The notes: generated by a model from the sequence alone, not told the origin. Shown: positions 15,203 through 24,971, counted from the stretch's first letter. The stretch is DNA of 64,000 nucleotides from Anaerolineae bacterium (GCA_023382535.1 JAHDWA010000054.1:1-64000); one strand, 5' to 3'. Translations and numbers: made by a program.

Positions 15203-16168
15203 CTACCTGGAACTGGGCGCGTTACCCAGTTTCCTGGAGGCTTTACCCGTTCTCCGCAAGCCGCGAAAGCTCTCGGCCAGGCCGGTAAAACCCTGGGGCC
15301 GCAGCAGCAGCACCAGGATGATAATCACAAACGGAATGGCCGGTTTGAAGCTAAAATCGAGCCGAAACCAACTATTGAGCAACTGCATCAACGTATTTTC
15401 GGCCAGCGCGACCACGTACGCGCCCAGCACCGTCCCGGTAAAACTGGTCATCCCGCCCAGCACGGTCGCTGCAAAAACCGACAGAATGGCCAGCCAGCCC
15501 AACAGGGGATTGAGCGAGGTGTACAGGCCCCACAATGCCCCGGCTACCCCCGCCAGCCCGCCGACCAGGAGCCAGGTCAGATCATGCACCCGCTCGACCG
15601 GAATGCCCAAAACTTTGGCCAGGATCAGGTTATCGGCCAGGGCGCGCATCTGGCGGCCCAGGGCGGTGTAGTTGAGGATCAGGCTGAGGGCAATCATCAA
15701 CAGGATGGCGGTGGGCACGGTCCAGGCAAAGAGGTTGGTCAGAATCAGGTTATGGCCCCGGTACATAATTTGCAGCGGCACCTGAATTTTTTTATCAAAC
15801 AGGTCGTACCGGTCGGCCAAAACAAAGATGATGTAACGCAGAATCAACCCGACTGCAAACGAGGTCAGGATCATGGTGTAGGTGGAGGGGTTAACTTTGG
15901 CCATCGGGCGATAGACGGCCCGGTGGCAGGCCACGGCAACCAGCGCCGAAGCCGTAAACGCCAGCACCATGATCAGGGGCAGACTGCCGGTCAGCCATAG
16001 CGAAGCCACCAGGGCGATGTACCCGCCGATGGTGATCAATTCAGAATGGGCAAAGTTGGGCAGCCGGATAACGGCCAGGGTCAGCGTCAGACCCAGGGCC
16101 ATCAGCGCATACATACTGCCGACTTGCAGGGAGCGAATCAGGGAGTCAACCCATAGAGCGGTAGGCAA
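15203..16168 (-). CDS. livH: Branched-chain amino acid-type ABC transporter permease (LivH)
   Basis: A permease of 321 residues and the partner of livM. The family signature ALGLTLTLAVIRLPNFAHSELITIGGYIAL is near the N-terminus, and the coupling loop ALGRQMRALADNLILAKVLGI lies about two-thirds through. The start is probably a TTG with a GAGGT site at the right distance. It follows the FAD oxidoreductase on the same strand. Confidence 0.9.
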   Translation of the reverse strand: MPTALWVDSLIRSLQVGSMYALMALGLTLTLAVIRLPNFAHSELITIGGYIALVASLWLTGSLPLIMVLAFTASALVAVACHRAVYRPMAKVNPSTYTMILTSFAVGLILRYIIFVLADRYDLFDKKIQVPLQIMYRGHNLILTNLFAWTVPTAILLMIALSLILNYTALGRQMRALADNLILAKVLGIPVERVHDLTWLLVGGLAGVAGALWGLYTSLNPLLGWLAILSVFAATVLGGMTSFTGTVLGAYVVALAENTLMQLLNSWFRLDFSFKPAIPFVIIILVLLLRPQGFTGLAESFRGLRRTGKASRKLGNAPSSR

Positions 16169-16236
16169 AATTACCTCGCAGAGGCGAAAGTGGCCGTATT
16201 ATACACAATTGGCGGCGGCTCACAAGTGACTGTCTC

Positions 16237-17397
16237 TTAAATAACGTTATGCTCCCGGATGAGGCGGTTTTGGCTGAAACGCTGGTAATCCAACATGGAA
16301 ACATCCAAAGTCGTGGCCCGGCCATCCAGAATGATTTCGGCCAGCAGCAGGCCGGAGATAGGGCCGTGCATAAAGCCGTGTCCGGAGAACCCGGTGACCA
16401 GGTAGTAGCCCGCGAGACCCGGTACCGGCCCATAAATCGGATGAAGGTCTGGTGTCATTTCGTACAGCCCGGCCCAATGGGCCAGCCGGCCCGCCCCGCC
16501 CAACAGCGGCAGGCGCTTGATCGCCGCTTCCAGGTGGACCAGCTCCCACTCCTCGTCAACGCTCTCATCAAAACCGGGCAGTTCGTCAGGCTTGGACATG
16601 CCGGTCAGCAGGCCCGCGCCCTCCCGGTGAAAGCCCAGGCCCTGGGCCAGGTCAATCACCACCGGGAAATCAGGGGGAATTTCGGGCAAAGGGGTCGTGG
16701 TCAGCAACTGCCGCCGGACTGGAGAGACCGGCAGCGGGACGCCGGCCATCTCGCTGACCAGCGCCGACCACGGCCCGGCCGCGTTGACAACCATCTCACA
16801 GGCGATCCGTCCCCGTGGCGTCTGCACCGCCGCCACCCGGCCCGCCTGCACCTCGATGCCGGTCACGGGGGTGTCGGTCAGCGCCTGCACACCCAGGCGC
16901 CGTCCGGCCTGAAGGTAGCCGTTGACCACGCCGTGCGGGTCGGCCAGGCCCTCGCGGGCGTAAAAGGTGGCCGCCAGTACGTCGCCGGCGGCCAGTTGGG
17001 GCAGCCAGCGCCGCACCTCGTCGCCGCTGAGCCACTCGGTCGGCACACCCAGCCGGTGCTGCAAGGCAACCGTCCGCTGCGCTTGCTCGATCTCGGCCTC
17101 ACGGGTCAACAAAAACAGATAGCCGGTCCACTGTAAATGAATTACCTGCCCGGTCTCTTCTTCAAATCGCTCCAGCATCGGCAGGCTGAGCTGGGACAGG
17201 CGAATGTTGATCTCGGTGCTGAACTGGTAGCGAATGCCGCCGGCGCACTTGCCGGTCGCGCCGCTGCCAAAAACAGGGCTGCGCTCCAGCAGCACCACCT
17301 CGCGGCAGCCCCGCCGGGCCAGGTGATAAGCCGTGCTGGCGCCCATCACCCCGCCGCCAATGATCACGATGTGGGCTTGCCTGGGTAATTCTGACAC
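16237..17397 (-). CDS. FAD-dependent amine/amino-acid oxidase (DAO family)
   Basis: A flavoenzyme of about 386 residues related to sarcosine oxidase, glycine oxidase and D-amino-acid dehydrogenases. The Rossmann GGGVMGAS lies at the N-terminus after IVIIG, followed by LLERSPVFGSGATGKCAGGIR. FAD-domain landmarks include VVNAAGPWS and the C-terminal YLVTGFSGHGFMHGPISG. The GTG at 17397 has a GGGGGA site at short spacing; a TTG at 17424 is the alternative. Between Liv permeases and a molybdenum hydroxylase, it is probably a step in breakdown of a nitrogen compound. The exact substrate is unknown. Confidence 0.88.
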   Translation of the reverse strand: MSELPRQAHIVIIGGGVMGASTAYHLARRGCREVVLLERSPVFGSGATGKCAGGIRYQFSTEINIRLSQLSLPMLERFEEETGQVIHLQWTGYLFLLTREAEIEQAQRTVALQHRLGVPTEWLSGDEVRRWLPQLAAGDVLAATFYAREGLADPHGVVNGYLQAGRRLGVQALTDTPVTGIEVQAGRVAAVQTPRGRIACEMVVNAAGPWSALVSEMAGVPLPVSPVRRQLLTTTPLPEIPPDFPVVIDLAQGLGFHREGAGLLTGMSKPDELPGFDESVDEEWELVHLEAAIKRLPLLGGAGRLAHWAGLYEMTPDLHPIYGPVPGLAGYYLVTGFSGHGFMHGPISGLLLAEIILDGRATTLDVSMLDYQRFSQNRLIREHNVI

Positions 17398-17424
17398 GCT
17401 CCCCCGAACTCCAGCCTCAAACAA

Positions 17425-17470
17425 AAATAACCACAGATTTCACAGATTGCTCAGATTTTTATTCTTTAAT
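17425..17470. repeat. ACAGATT-type repeat covering the end of the Mo-hydroxylase gene
   Basis: CCACAGATTTCACAGATTGC and the following bases supply the last codons (about LKNKNLSNL) and the stop of the large-subunit gene. Similar words occur at 22810-22905. Confidence 0.5.
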
Positions 17471-19734
17471 TGGTCTAACTCACGCCACAGCATCTCCGGG
17501 CGGATCGGTAAGCTCGTCACGCGGACACCCGTGGCCGCTTTAACGGCATTGGCCACCGCCGCCGCCCCGCCGATGATCGGCGGCTCGCCGACCCCGCGCG
17601 CCCCAAATGGGCCGTAGGGTGAGGGATTTTCCACCAGGACGGTTTCCAGGCTCGGCGTCGTGTCGGTCCGGGGCAGGGCGTAATCCACCAGGCTGCCCGT
17701 CAGCAACTGCCCGGCTTCATCGTAGATCATTGCCTCGTACAGCCCGATGCCCAAACCCTGGACCATCCCCCCGTGCATCTGGCCCTGCACCAGCAGCGGA
17801 TTCAGGGCAAAGCCGACATCCTGGACCAGGAGGTATTGCAGCGGCTCGACCTGGCCGGTCTCCGGGTCAACCCTGACCTTGACCCAATGGACCGATACCG
17901 CCGGGGCATTTTGCTCCACCGCCGCCTGCCCGGCCCCAACCAGTGGACCCGGTCCGCCGCGCATGAAACGGGCCATTTCGGCCAACTTGGCGATAGAGAT
18001 AGCCTTATCCGGTACGCCCTTAACTTGGGCTTTGCCCTCTACCAGTTCGATGTCTCCCGGCGCGGCTTCAAAATGATCCGCCGCCACGTGAAGCAACTTG
18101 GTCTTCACCTGCTGCGCGGCAGCATTGACCGCTCCGGCGCTGCTGTAAGTCACCTGGCTGCCCGCACTCATCGGGCCATAAGGGCCGCCGGTTGTGTCGC
18201 CGTGGATGATCACCACGTCTTCCGGCTTGACTCCCAGAGCTTCAGCCACGATCAAGATAAAGCTGCTGTCGTTGCCGGTTACGTCTACGTGACCCACCTC
18301 CAGGCTGACCGTGCCGTCCGTATCCACCCGGCACACGGCCTCAGCCGTACCGACTACGGTGGCCCAGCCGCCGATGGCCAAACCATACCCCTCGTTCGGC
18401 CCGGTCTGGCGCTGCTGCCAGACGGGATGCGCCCGGAGCTGTTCCAGGCACTTTTTGAACCCGACCGGCGGCCAGGGCTGCCCGGCCCCGGTCGGATCGC
18501 CCGTGTCGGCCACGTTCTTGAGCCGGAATTCCAGCGGGTCGAGGCCGAGGGCGGCGGCCATGTCGTCCATGCTGCTTTCAAGCGCAAAGATCGTTTGCGG
18601 CGCACCGGGAGCGCGGAAAGCGCCAATGGGTGGCTTGTGGGTATTGACTTCGTAGGCGTCAATTTTGAGGTGAGGAAACCGGTAGATACCGCCCAGCAGC
18701 GTGCCGATCACGCCGCCATGATTAAAGTTGAACAAACCGTTGTCTACCCAGGCGCGCGCTTGCAGGGCCATGACCGCGCCATCGCGGCTGGCCCCGGTTT
18801 TGAGTTCGATGGTAATGGCCGGAGCGGGGGTAGTGGTCAAAAAATCGTCTGAACGGGAGAGAACCAGGCGCACCGGCCGCCCTAAGGTCAAAGCCACTGC
18901 GGCAGTGAGTGGTTCCAGAAGGCCATACTTGGCCCCGAAGCTGCCACCGATGGTCAGCGGCACGACATGCACCTGCCGCGGCGGCAGCGCCAGCAGGCGG
19001 GCCACCTCGTCGCGGACAATAAATTTGCCCTGGGTGCTGGTGTAGATCGTCAGGCCAAGGCCGGCCGGATCGGGGACGGCGACACAGGCGTGGGGTTCCA
19101 GGTAGCCCTGATGGACAAAGCTGGTCCGGTAGGTGCGCTCGATGATGACATCGGAGGCGGCAAAACCGGCGGCGATATCGCCCCGCTGGAAGTGGCTCTC
19201 TTCCGAGACGTTATTCGGCCGGGTCTCCTGCCCCTGGTCTTCGCGCTCGACGCTGGCGCGAATCTGGCTCAAATCTTCGTGGCTCGGCAAACCGTTGGGC
19301 CAGACCTGCGGCGAGCCGGCTTGCAGCGCCTCCTCCAGGCGCACCACGGTGGGCAGGGCTTCATACTCAATGACCACTTGTTCGGCGGCATCGGCGGCCA
19401 GCTCCGGCGTTTCCGCGACCACTACCGCTACCGGCTCGCCGGTGAAGAGAACCTCTCCCTTAGCCAGGATCGTGCTGCTGCGCGAGGTCATCTTCTGGGC
19501 TTTGGTCGGCAGATCCTCGGCGGTGAGTACGGCAATGACCCCCGGAAGCGCTTCCGCTGCCGTTTTGTCAATGGAGACAATTTTGGCGTGAGCATAGGGG
19601 CTAAAAATCAGCCGCCCGTGCAACATGCCCGGCACAGTGACATCGGCCACGTAGCGGGCGGAGCCGGTCACTTTTTCCCGCCCTTCAATCAGCGGGCGGC
19701 CCTGGCCGAGATATTTGTAGGATTGAGTCATCAT
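17440..19734 (-). CDS. Xanthine dehydrogenase-family molybdopterin-binding large subunit
   Basis: The catalytic large subunit of a molybdenum hydroxylase, 764 residues. It has the N-terminal a/b-hammerhead (EKVTGSARYVADV), Moco-binding GGSFGAK and GAFRAPGAPQ, and the C-terminal GARGVGEPPIIGG with the catalytic Glu. It lacks the AYRCSF loop of CO dehydrogenase, so it is a hydroxylase or dehydrogenase of another substrate. The usual FAD and 2Fe-2S subunits are not adjacent. A second ATG three bases on has better ribosome-site spacing. The final codons and stop lie in an ACAGATT-type repeat. Confidence 0.9.
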   Translation of the reverse strand: MMTQSYKYLGQGRPLIEGREKVTGSARYVADVTVPGMLHGRLIFSPYAHAKIVSIDKTAAEALPGVIAVLTAEDLPTKAQKMTSRSSTILAKGEVLFTGEPVAVVVAETPELAADAAEQVVIEYEALPTVVRLEEALQAGSPQVWPNGLPSHEDLSQIRASVEREDQGQETRPNNVSEESHFQRGDIAAGFAASDVIIERTYRTSFVHQGYLEPHACVAVPDPAGLGLTIYTSTQGKFIVRDEVARLLALPPRQVHVVPLTIGGSFGAKYGLLEPLTAAVALTLGRPVRLVLSRSDDFLTTTPAPAITIELKTGASRDGAVMALQARAWVDNGLFNFNHGGVIGTLLGGIYRFPHLKIDAYEVNTHKPPIGAFRAPGAPQTIFALESSMDDMAAALGLDPLEFRLKNVADTGDPTGAGQPWPPVGFKKCLEQLRAHPVWQQRQTGPNEGYGLAIGGWATVVGTAEAVCRVDTDGTVSLEVGHVDVTGNDSSFILIVAEALGVKPEDVVIIHGDTTGGPYGPMSAGSQVTYSSAGAVNAAAQQVKTKLLHVAADHFEAAPGDIELVEGKAQVKGVPDKAISIAKLAEMARFMRGGPGPLVGAGQAAVEQNAPAVSVHWVKVRVDPETGQVEPLQYLLVQDVGFALNPLLVQGQMHGGMVQGLGIGLYEAMIYDEAGQLLTGSLVDYALPRTDTTPSLETVLVENPSPYGPFGARGVGEPPIIGGAAAVANAVKAATGVRVTSLPIRPEMLWRELDQLKNKNLSNL

Positions 19735-19788
19735 TCTTCCAATTCTTGTATTGGGACGCGGATGAACGCGGATCGAGCGGATAAAACT
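19735..19788. other. GCGGAT-type spacer repeat
   Basis: A short spacer with the tandem words GCGGATGAACGCGGAT and GCGGATAAA between the unknown gene and the Mo-hydroxylase gene. It resembles spacer repeats elsewhere in the island. Confidence 0.35.
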
Positions 19789-21000
19789 TTAAATTCTAGT
19801 AGAGTCCGAATGATCTCTCAAATCCTGCCCCATTCGTTTATTATCGGGTGAATATCTAATACTTCTTTTGATATTTTGCCGAATAGGAGTAAGTCGCAAT
19901 GTGCGGTGATAAAACACATTGCTACCTATCACATTTGCTATTATCTGAGCACATTTGGGAATAAGTGTATTATAAGACCAAGCTATATCCCACTTCCAGG
20001 GAGCCTCATTTGAAATAGTTATGCTAATTCCAAAATTACATCCCAGTGGCACTGTTTGATCCCACTCTTGTAATTTCCCCTCTTCATAGGGACGCGAAAC
20101 GTTGAAACTAATATGGCCAAGATGTGCCTCTCCCCATTCCGTCTCATTTTCACCGTCATAAACAAATTCTGGTAATCCTAAACCTTGACGAAGTTTATCA
20201 CAGAATTCCTCTAAGCCCAGATCAACTTCTACAGCAAGATAGTCTAGAGAACGTTCACGTATGTCTGTCCTCACCCCACTATCTACATTATCAGGATAGA
20301 AAATACGTTGTTCGATACTTCCCTTGATATTCAAATAGGGAAACAGTTCGACTGGTCTAGTTCGGAGCGGGAGGTCGGGATCAAGCGGGTCAAGCCATTG
20401 GAGCTTCCTTGCTCTAACCCATCTGGCCAAATCGAAAATCTCGGCTTGATCAGAAAAATTTTCTGGCGGAAGCAGAGTACTCCAAGCCCTGGCTGCTTGC
20501 CAGCGACGGTTCAGCATCTCATCAGGATTATTTGAATAGTAGGTGATGATATATAACGAATAGCGGGGGACAAATTGCTGTCCTTCAGGCCGACAGATAG
20601 GCAGAGCGTGCATGACCGCATAAGATGGGATGTCGTCAGGCAGCCAAAATGGATGCACATAAGGTACTTCAACTCCGAATGTTTTTTGATCTTCGAGTTC
20701 AGTTGGCTGTAGACCGTTTAAATTGATAAAATCGTGGGTTCGTACAAAATGGTTGCAGCCAATCTTTTGAGCAAAGCTAGAAAAAACCTCCATACCATGT
20801 TCAGGTCTAGTCCAATATTTGAGGCTATATGTGTCTAACTGACTGGTATAGGAAGAGTTACACAAGGGACAGCGTGCAATTAAGTATGTGGGAATATTAT
20901 CCCAATAATCGGTATCTACAGGCATAGGAGCCATTAGGTCCTTAGTAATTGCTTCATATTCAGCAGGGAGGAGCTTGTGTTTTAGCAGGTGTTCATTCAT
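19789..21000 (-). CDS. Unknown protein with a CxxC motif, AT-richer than its neighbours
   Basis: A soluble protein of 403 residues without signal peptide or membrane segments. One CPLC pair at about 44-47 suggests half a zinc site. It is rich in Trp, Tyr and Pro (TYLIARCPLCNSSY, WDIAWSYNTLIPK). I do not recognise a family. Its ribosome site GAGGAC lies in the last codons of hyuB, and the start is 5 bases after that stop, so it is co-transcribed. Base composition and codon use are clearly more AT-rich than in hyuB and the Mo-hydroxylase gene on either side, suggesting a later insertion into the operon. Confidence 0.75.
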   Translation of the reverse strand: MNEHLLKHKLLPAEYEAITKDLMAPMPVDTDYWDNIPTYLIARCPLCNSSYTSQLDTYSLKYWTRPEHGMEVFSSFAQKIGCNHFVRTHDFINLNGLQPTELEDQKTFGVEVPYVHPFWLPDDIPSYAVMHALPICRPEGQQFVPRYSLYIITYYSNNPDEMLNRRWQAARAWSTLLPPENFSDQAEIFDLARWVRARKLQWLDPLDPDLPLRTRPVELFPYLNIKGSIEQRIFYPDNVDSGVRTDIRERSLDYLAVEVDLGLEEFCDKLRQGLGLPEFVYDGENETEWGEAHLGHISFNVSRPYEEGKLQEWDQTVPLGCNFGISITISNEAPWKWDIAWSYNTLIPKCAQIIANVIGSNVFYHRTLRLTPIRQNIKRSIRYSPDNKRMGQDLRDHSDSTRI

Positions 21001-21005
21001 TGACT

Positions 21006-22784
21006 TTAGTCCTCGTCAATCCGATAACTGGTTTCTACACAATTATTTGAATCTACTTTTCGCACTGCCTCAGTCGCTGCCTCATCCATCGAACCATCAT
21101 CGTTGAAAATAACGCCGTACTCCACCAGGGCTGCCTCCCGGCTGACCAGCCCCTCGGCCACGTCAAGCGCCACCTGCTTGACCTCACGGAGCAGTGGGTC
21201 GCCAAAGCCGCCGCCGCCGGGCAGGTCGAGCCGCAGCCGGGTGTGGGGGGCAATGAACTGCTTGCCCTTGGCTTTGATCGGCTCGCCGTTCGACAGGCTG
21301 GCCCTGAACGTGCTGCCCGGCCGTCCCCCAGCTCGACCCCGGGCCGGGTTTTGGGTTCGGTCCCACATAGCAAAGACGGCAAAGGGCGCGCCATCGGCGG
21401 TGCTCACCTCGACCGTCTGCCCCAGGCCGCCGCGCTGCTGGCCCGGCCCGCCGGAATCGGGCCGGAGTTCCTTTTGCCAAATGATAATGGGCGCGGCATT
21501 TTCGGCAATTTCAACCGGCAGTGACTTGATGCCGCTGGGGAAGGCGGTGGCCGACAGGCCATCTTTGTCCGGCCTGGCCCCGGCCCCGGCACTGTTGAAA
21601 AGCAGGATTTCAAACGGTCTGACCTGCTCTTTGTCCCAGCCAAACGCGCCTGCCGCCTCCAGGCCGCCCCGCAGTTGGATACCCCAGACGGAGGACGACT
21701 CCGCCGGAATCCGGTTGGGCATAGCCTGGGCCAGGCAGCCCAGCACCAGGTCGGGCAGAAAAAGGCCGGTGATGTGCCGCGCGGCAACCGGCGCGGGCCG
21801 CTGCACATTTAGAATTGACCCTTCCGGCGCGCTGATTACAATCGGGGCGAGAGAGCCGGTATTGTTGGGGACATGCGGGCAAACGGCTACCCGCACCCCG
21901 AAGGCGGTGTAGGCCTTGGTGTAATTCAGGACCAGGTTAATGCCGTAGGGACTGGCGGCGGAACTGCCGCTGTAATCCACCCAAATTTGGTCGCCCGCGA
22001 TGGTGAGTGCAGCGGCCAGTTCGACCGGCGTGTCGTACCCATCCAGCGTTAGAGTGTGACGATACGTGCCCGGCGGTAGTTGGCGAATCGCCTCGATCAT
22101 GGCCGCCTGGGAACGGGTGATGATGAAATCGGCCAGCAGGTTGAAGCCGATGTCGGGGAATTGGTCGAGCATGTGGGCCAGGCTGCGAGCGCCGACTTCA
22201 TTGGAGGTGATGTAGGAGAGGATGTCTCCCTCGACGGCGTAGGGCTGGCGCACGTTCGCCCGGATGATCTCCAGGAGGTCCTCATTGATCTGGCCGGCCC
22301 GGGCCAGGTACATCATCGGGATAAACAGCCCCTCCTCGAAGACGGAACGGCCATCCGGTCCCTGGCCCCGCCCGCCGATATCTACCTGGTGGCAGGTGCA
22401 GGCAAAAAGCGCCGTCAGGCGGCCCCGGTAAAAAGCGGGCGAGACGACGGTAACATCGTGCAGATGGCCGGAAGCGACCCAGGGATCGTTGGTGATGAAG
22501 TGATCGCCGGGGCGCATCGTTTCGACCGGAAATCGGCCAACAAAGTGCTTGACTGCCTCGGCCATCGAGTTGACGTGGCCGGGTGTGCCGGTCACGGCCT
22601 GGGCGACCATCCGGCCCTGGGGGTCGAAGACCCCGGCGGATAGATCGCCCGCCTCGCTGACAACCTCGCTAAAGGCCGTCCGCATGAGCGATTTGGCCTG
22701 CTCTTCGACCACCCCAATGAGGCGCGTCCACATCACTTGCAGCCTAATTTCGTTGAGACCGTCCGGGCCTGCTGTTGGCATCAT
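21006..22784 (-). CDS. hyuB: Hydantoinase B/oxoprolinase-family subunit (HyuB)
   Basis: The B subunit, 592 residues, of an ATP-dependent hydantoinase/5-oxoprolinase-type amidohydrolase (acetone carboxylase belongs to the same superfamily). Family landmarks are SEAGDLSAGVFDPQGRMVAQ, GDHFITNDPWVASGHLHDVTV, FACTCHQVDIGGRGQGPDG and the C-terminal LDLPGGGGFGDPLLREV. It pairs with hyuA directly upstream. Clustering with Liv permeases and two oxidative enzymes supports breakdown of a cyclic amide or related nitrogen compound. Confidence 0.92.
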   Translation of the reverse strand: MMPTAGPDGLNEIRLQVMWTRLIGVVEEQAKSLMRTAFSEVVSEAGDLSAGVFDPQGRMVAQAVTGTPGHVNSMAEAVKHFVGRFPVETMRPGDHFITNDPWVASGHLHDVTVVSPAFYRGRLTALFACTCHQVDIGGRGQGPDGRSVFEEGLFIPMMYLARAGQINEDLLEIIRANVRQPYAVEGDILSYITSNEVGARSLAHMLDQFPDIGFNLLADFIITRSQAAMIEAIRQLPPGTYRHTLTLDGYDTPVELAAALTIAGDQIWVDYSGSSAASPYGINLVLNYTKAYTAFGVRVAVCPHVPNNTGSLAPIVISAPEGSILNVQRPAPVAARHITGLFLPDLVLGCLAQAMPNRIPAESSSVWGIQLRGGLEAAGAFGWDKEQVRPFEILLFNSAGAGARPDKDGLSATAFPSGIKSLPVEIAENAAPIIIWQKELRPDSGGPGQQRGGLGQTVEVSTADGAPFAVFAMWDRTQNPARGRAGGRPGSTFRASLSNGEPIKAKGKQFIAPHTRLRLDLPGGGGFGDPLLREVKQVALDVAEGLVSREAALVEYGVIFNDDGSMDEAATEAVRKVDSNNCVETSYRIDED

Positions 22785-22799
22785 TTCCCAAAGTTATCC

Positions 22800-22905
22800 T
22801 CAAAAGTTTAGGGTCCACAAATGAACCCAGATTGCCACAGATAATTTTAACTTTTTATCCTCCATCTGAGTTTATTTGTGTGAATCTGTGGACTCTTTTT
22901 CCAGC
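22800..22905. repeat. Inverted ACAGAT-type repeat at the hyuA/hyuB junction
   Basis: GTCCACA (from 22811) and its complement TGTGGAC (near 22890) frame imperfect ACAGATAA/ATCTG words. The 3' arm supplies the last codons (STDSHK) and stop of hyuA. Confidence 0.5.
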
Positions 22906-24971
22906 ACAATATACCCCAACCCATTCACCACTGCCCGCCAGCCGGGGGGAACGACCGTCGTAGTTTCCGCTTCGACAAACAAGGCCGGGCCGGACATGGC
23001 CGTGCCAGGGGGCAGGTCTCTGCGGTGGTAAACGCTGGCTTCCAGCGCCGCCCCCTGCTCGAAGTCGAACAGGAGCTTGCTCGCGGTGGGCTTGACCTCG
23101 GCGAGCGGCTGAGTTTCAGGCAGCCGTTCCACGGCCGGCGGCAGGGTGCTGACCGCCACCGACCAGCTCATAACCTCAATTTCAAGGTTAGGTATGATCC
23201 GCCCGAACTGCTCAAGGTAGGCAGTATCGTAGGCCGCGCGTAATTCTTGGGTGTCGCCGCTTTGGAGGGGAGCGGGTGGGAGGGTCACACTGATTTCGTG
23301 CCGCTGGCCGAGGTAGCGCATATAGGCCAGCCGGTTAACCTGGACTGCCTGGTTGGGTGCGCCTCGAGCCACAAAAGCCCGCGCCTCGGCGGTCATGTCA
23401 TCGAGCATAGCATTAATGAGGGCGATGTCGAGCGAACCGAGGCGCTGGTAGCGGCTGCGCACCAGCTCGAAGGCGACGGGCGCGCGCAGAAAACCGATGG
23501 CGGAACCAACTCCGGCCCCACTGGGAATGACAATCCGCTCCAGGCCCAGCTTTTGGGCCAGGCGGGCCGCGTGGAGCGGGGCCGACCCGCCAAAGGCGAT
23601 CAAGGTTCGCCCGGCCAGGCTCTGGCCCTGCTCGGCGGCATGCTCGCGAGCGGCGTTGGCCATGTTCTCGTCCACCACCTCGACAATACTCTGGGCGGCG
23701 AGGGCTCGGGGCAGGCCCAAGGATCGACCTATATCCCGGTCAACGGCAGCCTCGGCGGCAGGCACATCGAGGGGCAAAGTACCCCCGGCAAAGGCAGCCG
23801 GGTCTATGCGCGCCAGCAGCAGGTTGGCATCGGTGACGGTAGCTCGGCTGCCGCCGCGACCGTAGCAGGCTGGGCCGGGTTCGGAACCGGCGCTGTCTGG
23901 CCCGACGCTGATTAAGCCCAGGGGATTGACCTGGCAGAGCGAGCCGCCGCCCGCGCCAATTTCGACCATCTCGATGACCGGAATCCGCACCGGCAGGCCG
24001 CTGCCGCGTTTGAAGCGGTACATGCGGGCCACCTCAAACTCTCGCGCGGTCCGTGGCCTGGCCCCATTAAGCAGGCACAGTTTGGCCGTTGTCCCGCCCA
24101 TATCATAAGAAACGGCACTTTCCAGTCTACACTGTTGGGCAATGTGACTGGCCAGGACAGCCCCGCCTGCCGGGCCGGACTCGATCAGACGAACGGGAAA
24201 GCGGCCGGCCGTCTCCAGATCGCTTAGGCTGCCGTTGGATAAAAAGGCAAAGACGGGACAGGAGAAATCGTTTTCGCGTAATAACAATTCTAAATTTCGA
24301 AGGTAACGCGCTACTCCCGGCTGGACGTAAGCATTGGCGCAGGTGGTCGAAAAGCGGTCGTACTCGCGGATTTCCGGCGACACTTCGCAGGACAGGCTGA
24401 TAGATAATTCCGGCAGCGCCGCCGCCAAAAGTTCGCGGACGCGCTGCTCGTGGGCCGGGTTGGCGAAGGAATGTAAAAAGGCTACAGCCACACTTTCGAC
24501 ACCCTGCTCACGTAGGGCAGGGATGAGGGCGGCCACGGCAGCCTTGTCCAGGGGAAGCAAGACCTCGCCCTGGGCGTTGAGCCGCTCCGGCACGGTGAAG
24601 CGCAGCCGCCGGGGAACGAGCGGCTCCGGCTTTTCCAGGTAGAGATCGTACTGTTCAAAGCGGCTTTCTGTGCCGAGGTGCAGCACATCGCGGAAGCCCT
24701 GGGTGGTAATCAGCGCCGTCCGCGCCCCCTTGCGCTCGATCAGGGCATTCGTCGCCAGGGTCGTGCCGTGAATGATGGCCGACAGGTCAGCCGGGGCCAG
24801 GCCAGCCTGGGCTACAGCTTGCCCGATGGCGGTCAGCACGCCCGCTTCCGGGGCGCTGGAGGTGGTCAGCACTTTGGCGATGAAGCGTCCGTCCGGCCCT
24901 TCCAGGGCCACGTCGGTAAACGTGCCGCCGATGTCCACGCCGAGCCGCCAGGAGAGAGAGTTAATTTGCAT
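22872..24971 (-). CDS. hyuA: Hydantoinase A/oxoprolinase-family subunit (HyuA)
   Basis: The ATP-binding A subunit, about 699 residues. The N-terminal phosphate-binding DIGGTFTDVAL starts near residue 12. Conserved parts include IIHGTTLATNALIERKGARTALITTQGFRDVL, SYDMGGTTAKLCLL and ATVTDANLLLGR-like ATVTDANLLLARIDP. The ATG at 24971 overlaps the stop of the upstream zinc-ribbon gene by 11 bases, indicating coupled translation. With hyuB it would form an ATP-dependent amidohydrolase or carboxylase. No third (gamma) subunit of an acetone carboxylase is present. Confidence 0.92.
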   Translation of the reverse strand: MQINSLSWRLGVDIGGTFTDVALEGPDGRFIAKVLTTSSAPEAGVLTAIGQAVAQAGLAPADLSAIIHGTTLATNALIERKGARTALITTQGFRDVLHLGTESRFEQYDLYLEKPEPLVPRRLRFTVPERLNAQGEVLLPLDKAAVAALIPALREQGVESVAVAFLHSFANPAHEQRVRELLAAALPELSISLSCEVSPEIREYDRFSTTCANAYVQPGVARYLRNLELLLRENDFSCPVFAFLSNGSLSDLETAGRFPVRLIESGPAGGAVLASHIAQQCRLESAVSYDMGGTTAKLCLLNGARPRTAREFEVARMYRFKRGSGLPVRIPVIEMVEIGAGGGSLCQVNPLGLISVGPDSAGSEPGPACYGRGGSRATVTDANLLLARIDPAAFAGGTLPLDVPAAEAAVDRDIGRSLGLPRALAAQSIVEVVDENMANAAREHAAEQGQSLAGRTLIAFGGSAPLHAARLAQKLGLERIVIPSGAGVGSAIGFLRAPVAFELVRSRYQRLGSLDIALINAMLDDMTAEARAFVARGAPNQAVQVNRLAYMRYLGQRHEISVTLPPAPLQSGDTQELRAAYDTAYLEQFGRIIPNLEIEVMSWSVAVSTLPPAVERLPETQPLAEVKPTASKLLFDFEQGAALEASVYHRRDLPPGTAMSGPALFVEAETTTVVPPGWRAVVNGLGYIVLEKESTDSHK

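Noticed and set aside
17440..19734. Carbon monoxide dehydrogenase large subunit
   Set aside because: The AYRCSF active-site loop is absent; GAFRAPGAPQ is present instead.
21006..24971. Acetone carboxylase operon
   Set aside because: HyuA/HyuB belong to the same superfamily, but no gamma subunit is present and the neighbours suggest hydantoinase/oxoprolinase-type function.
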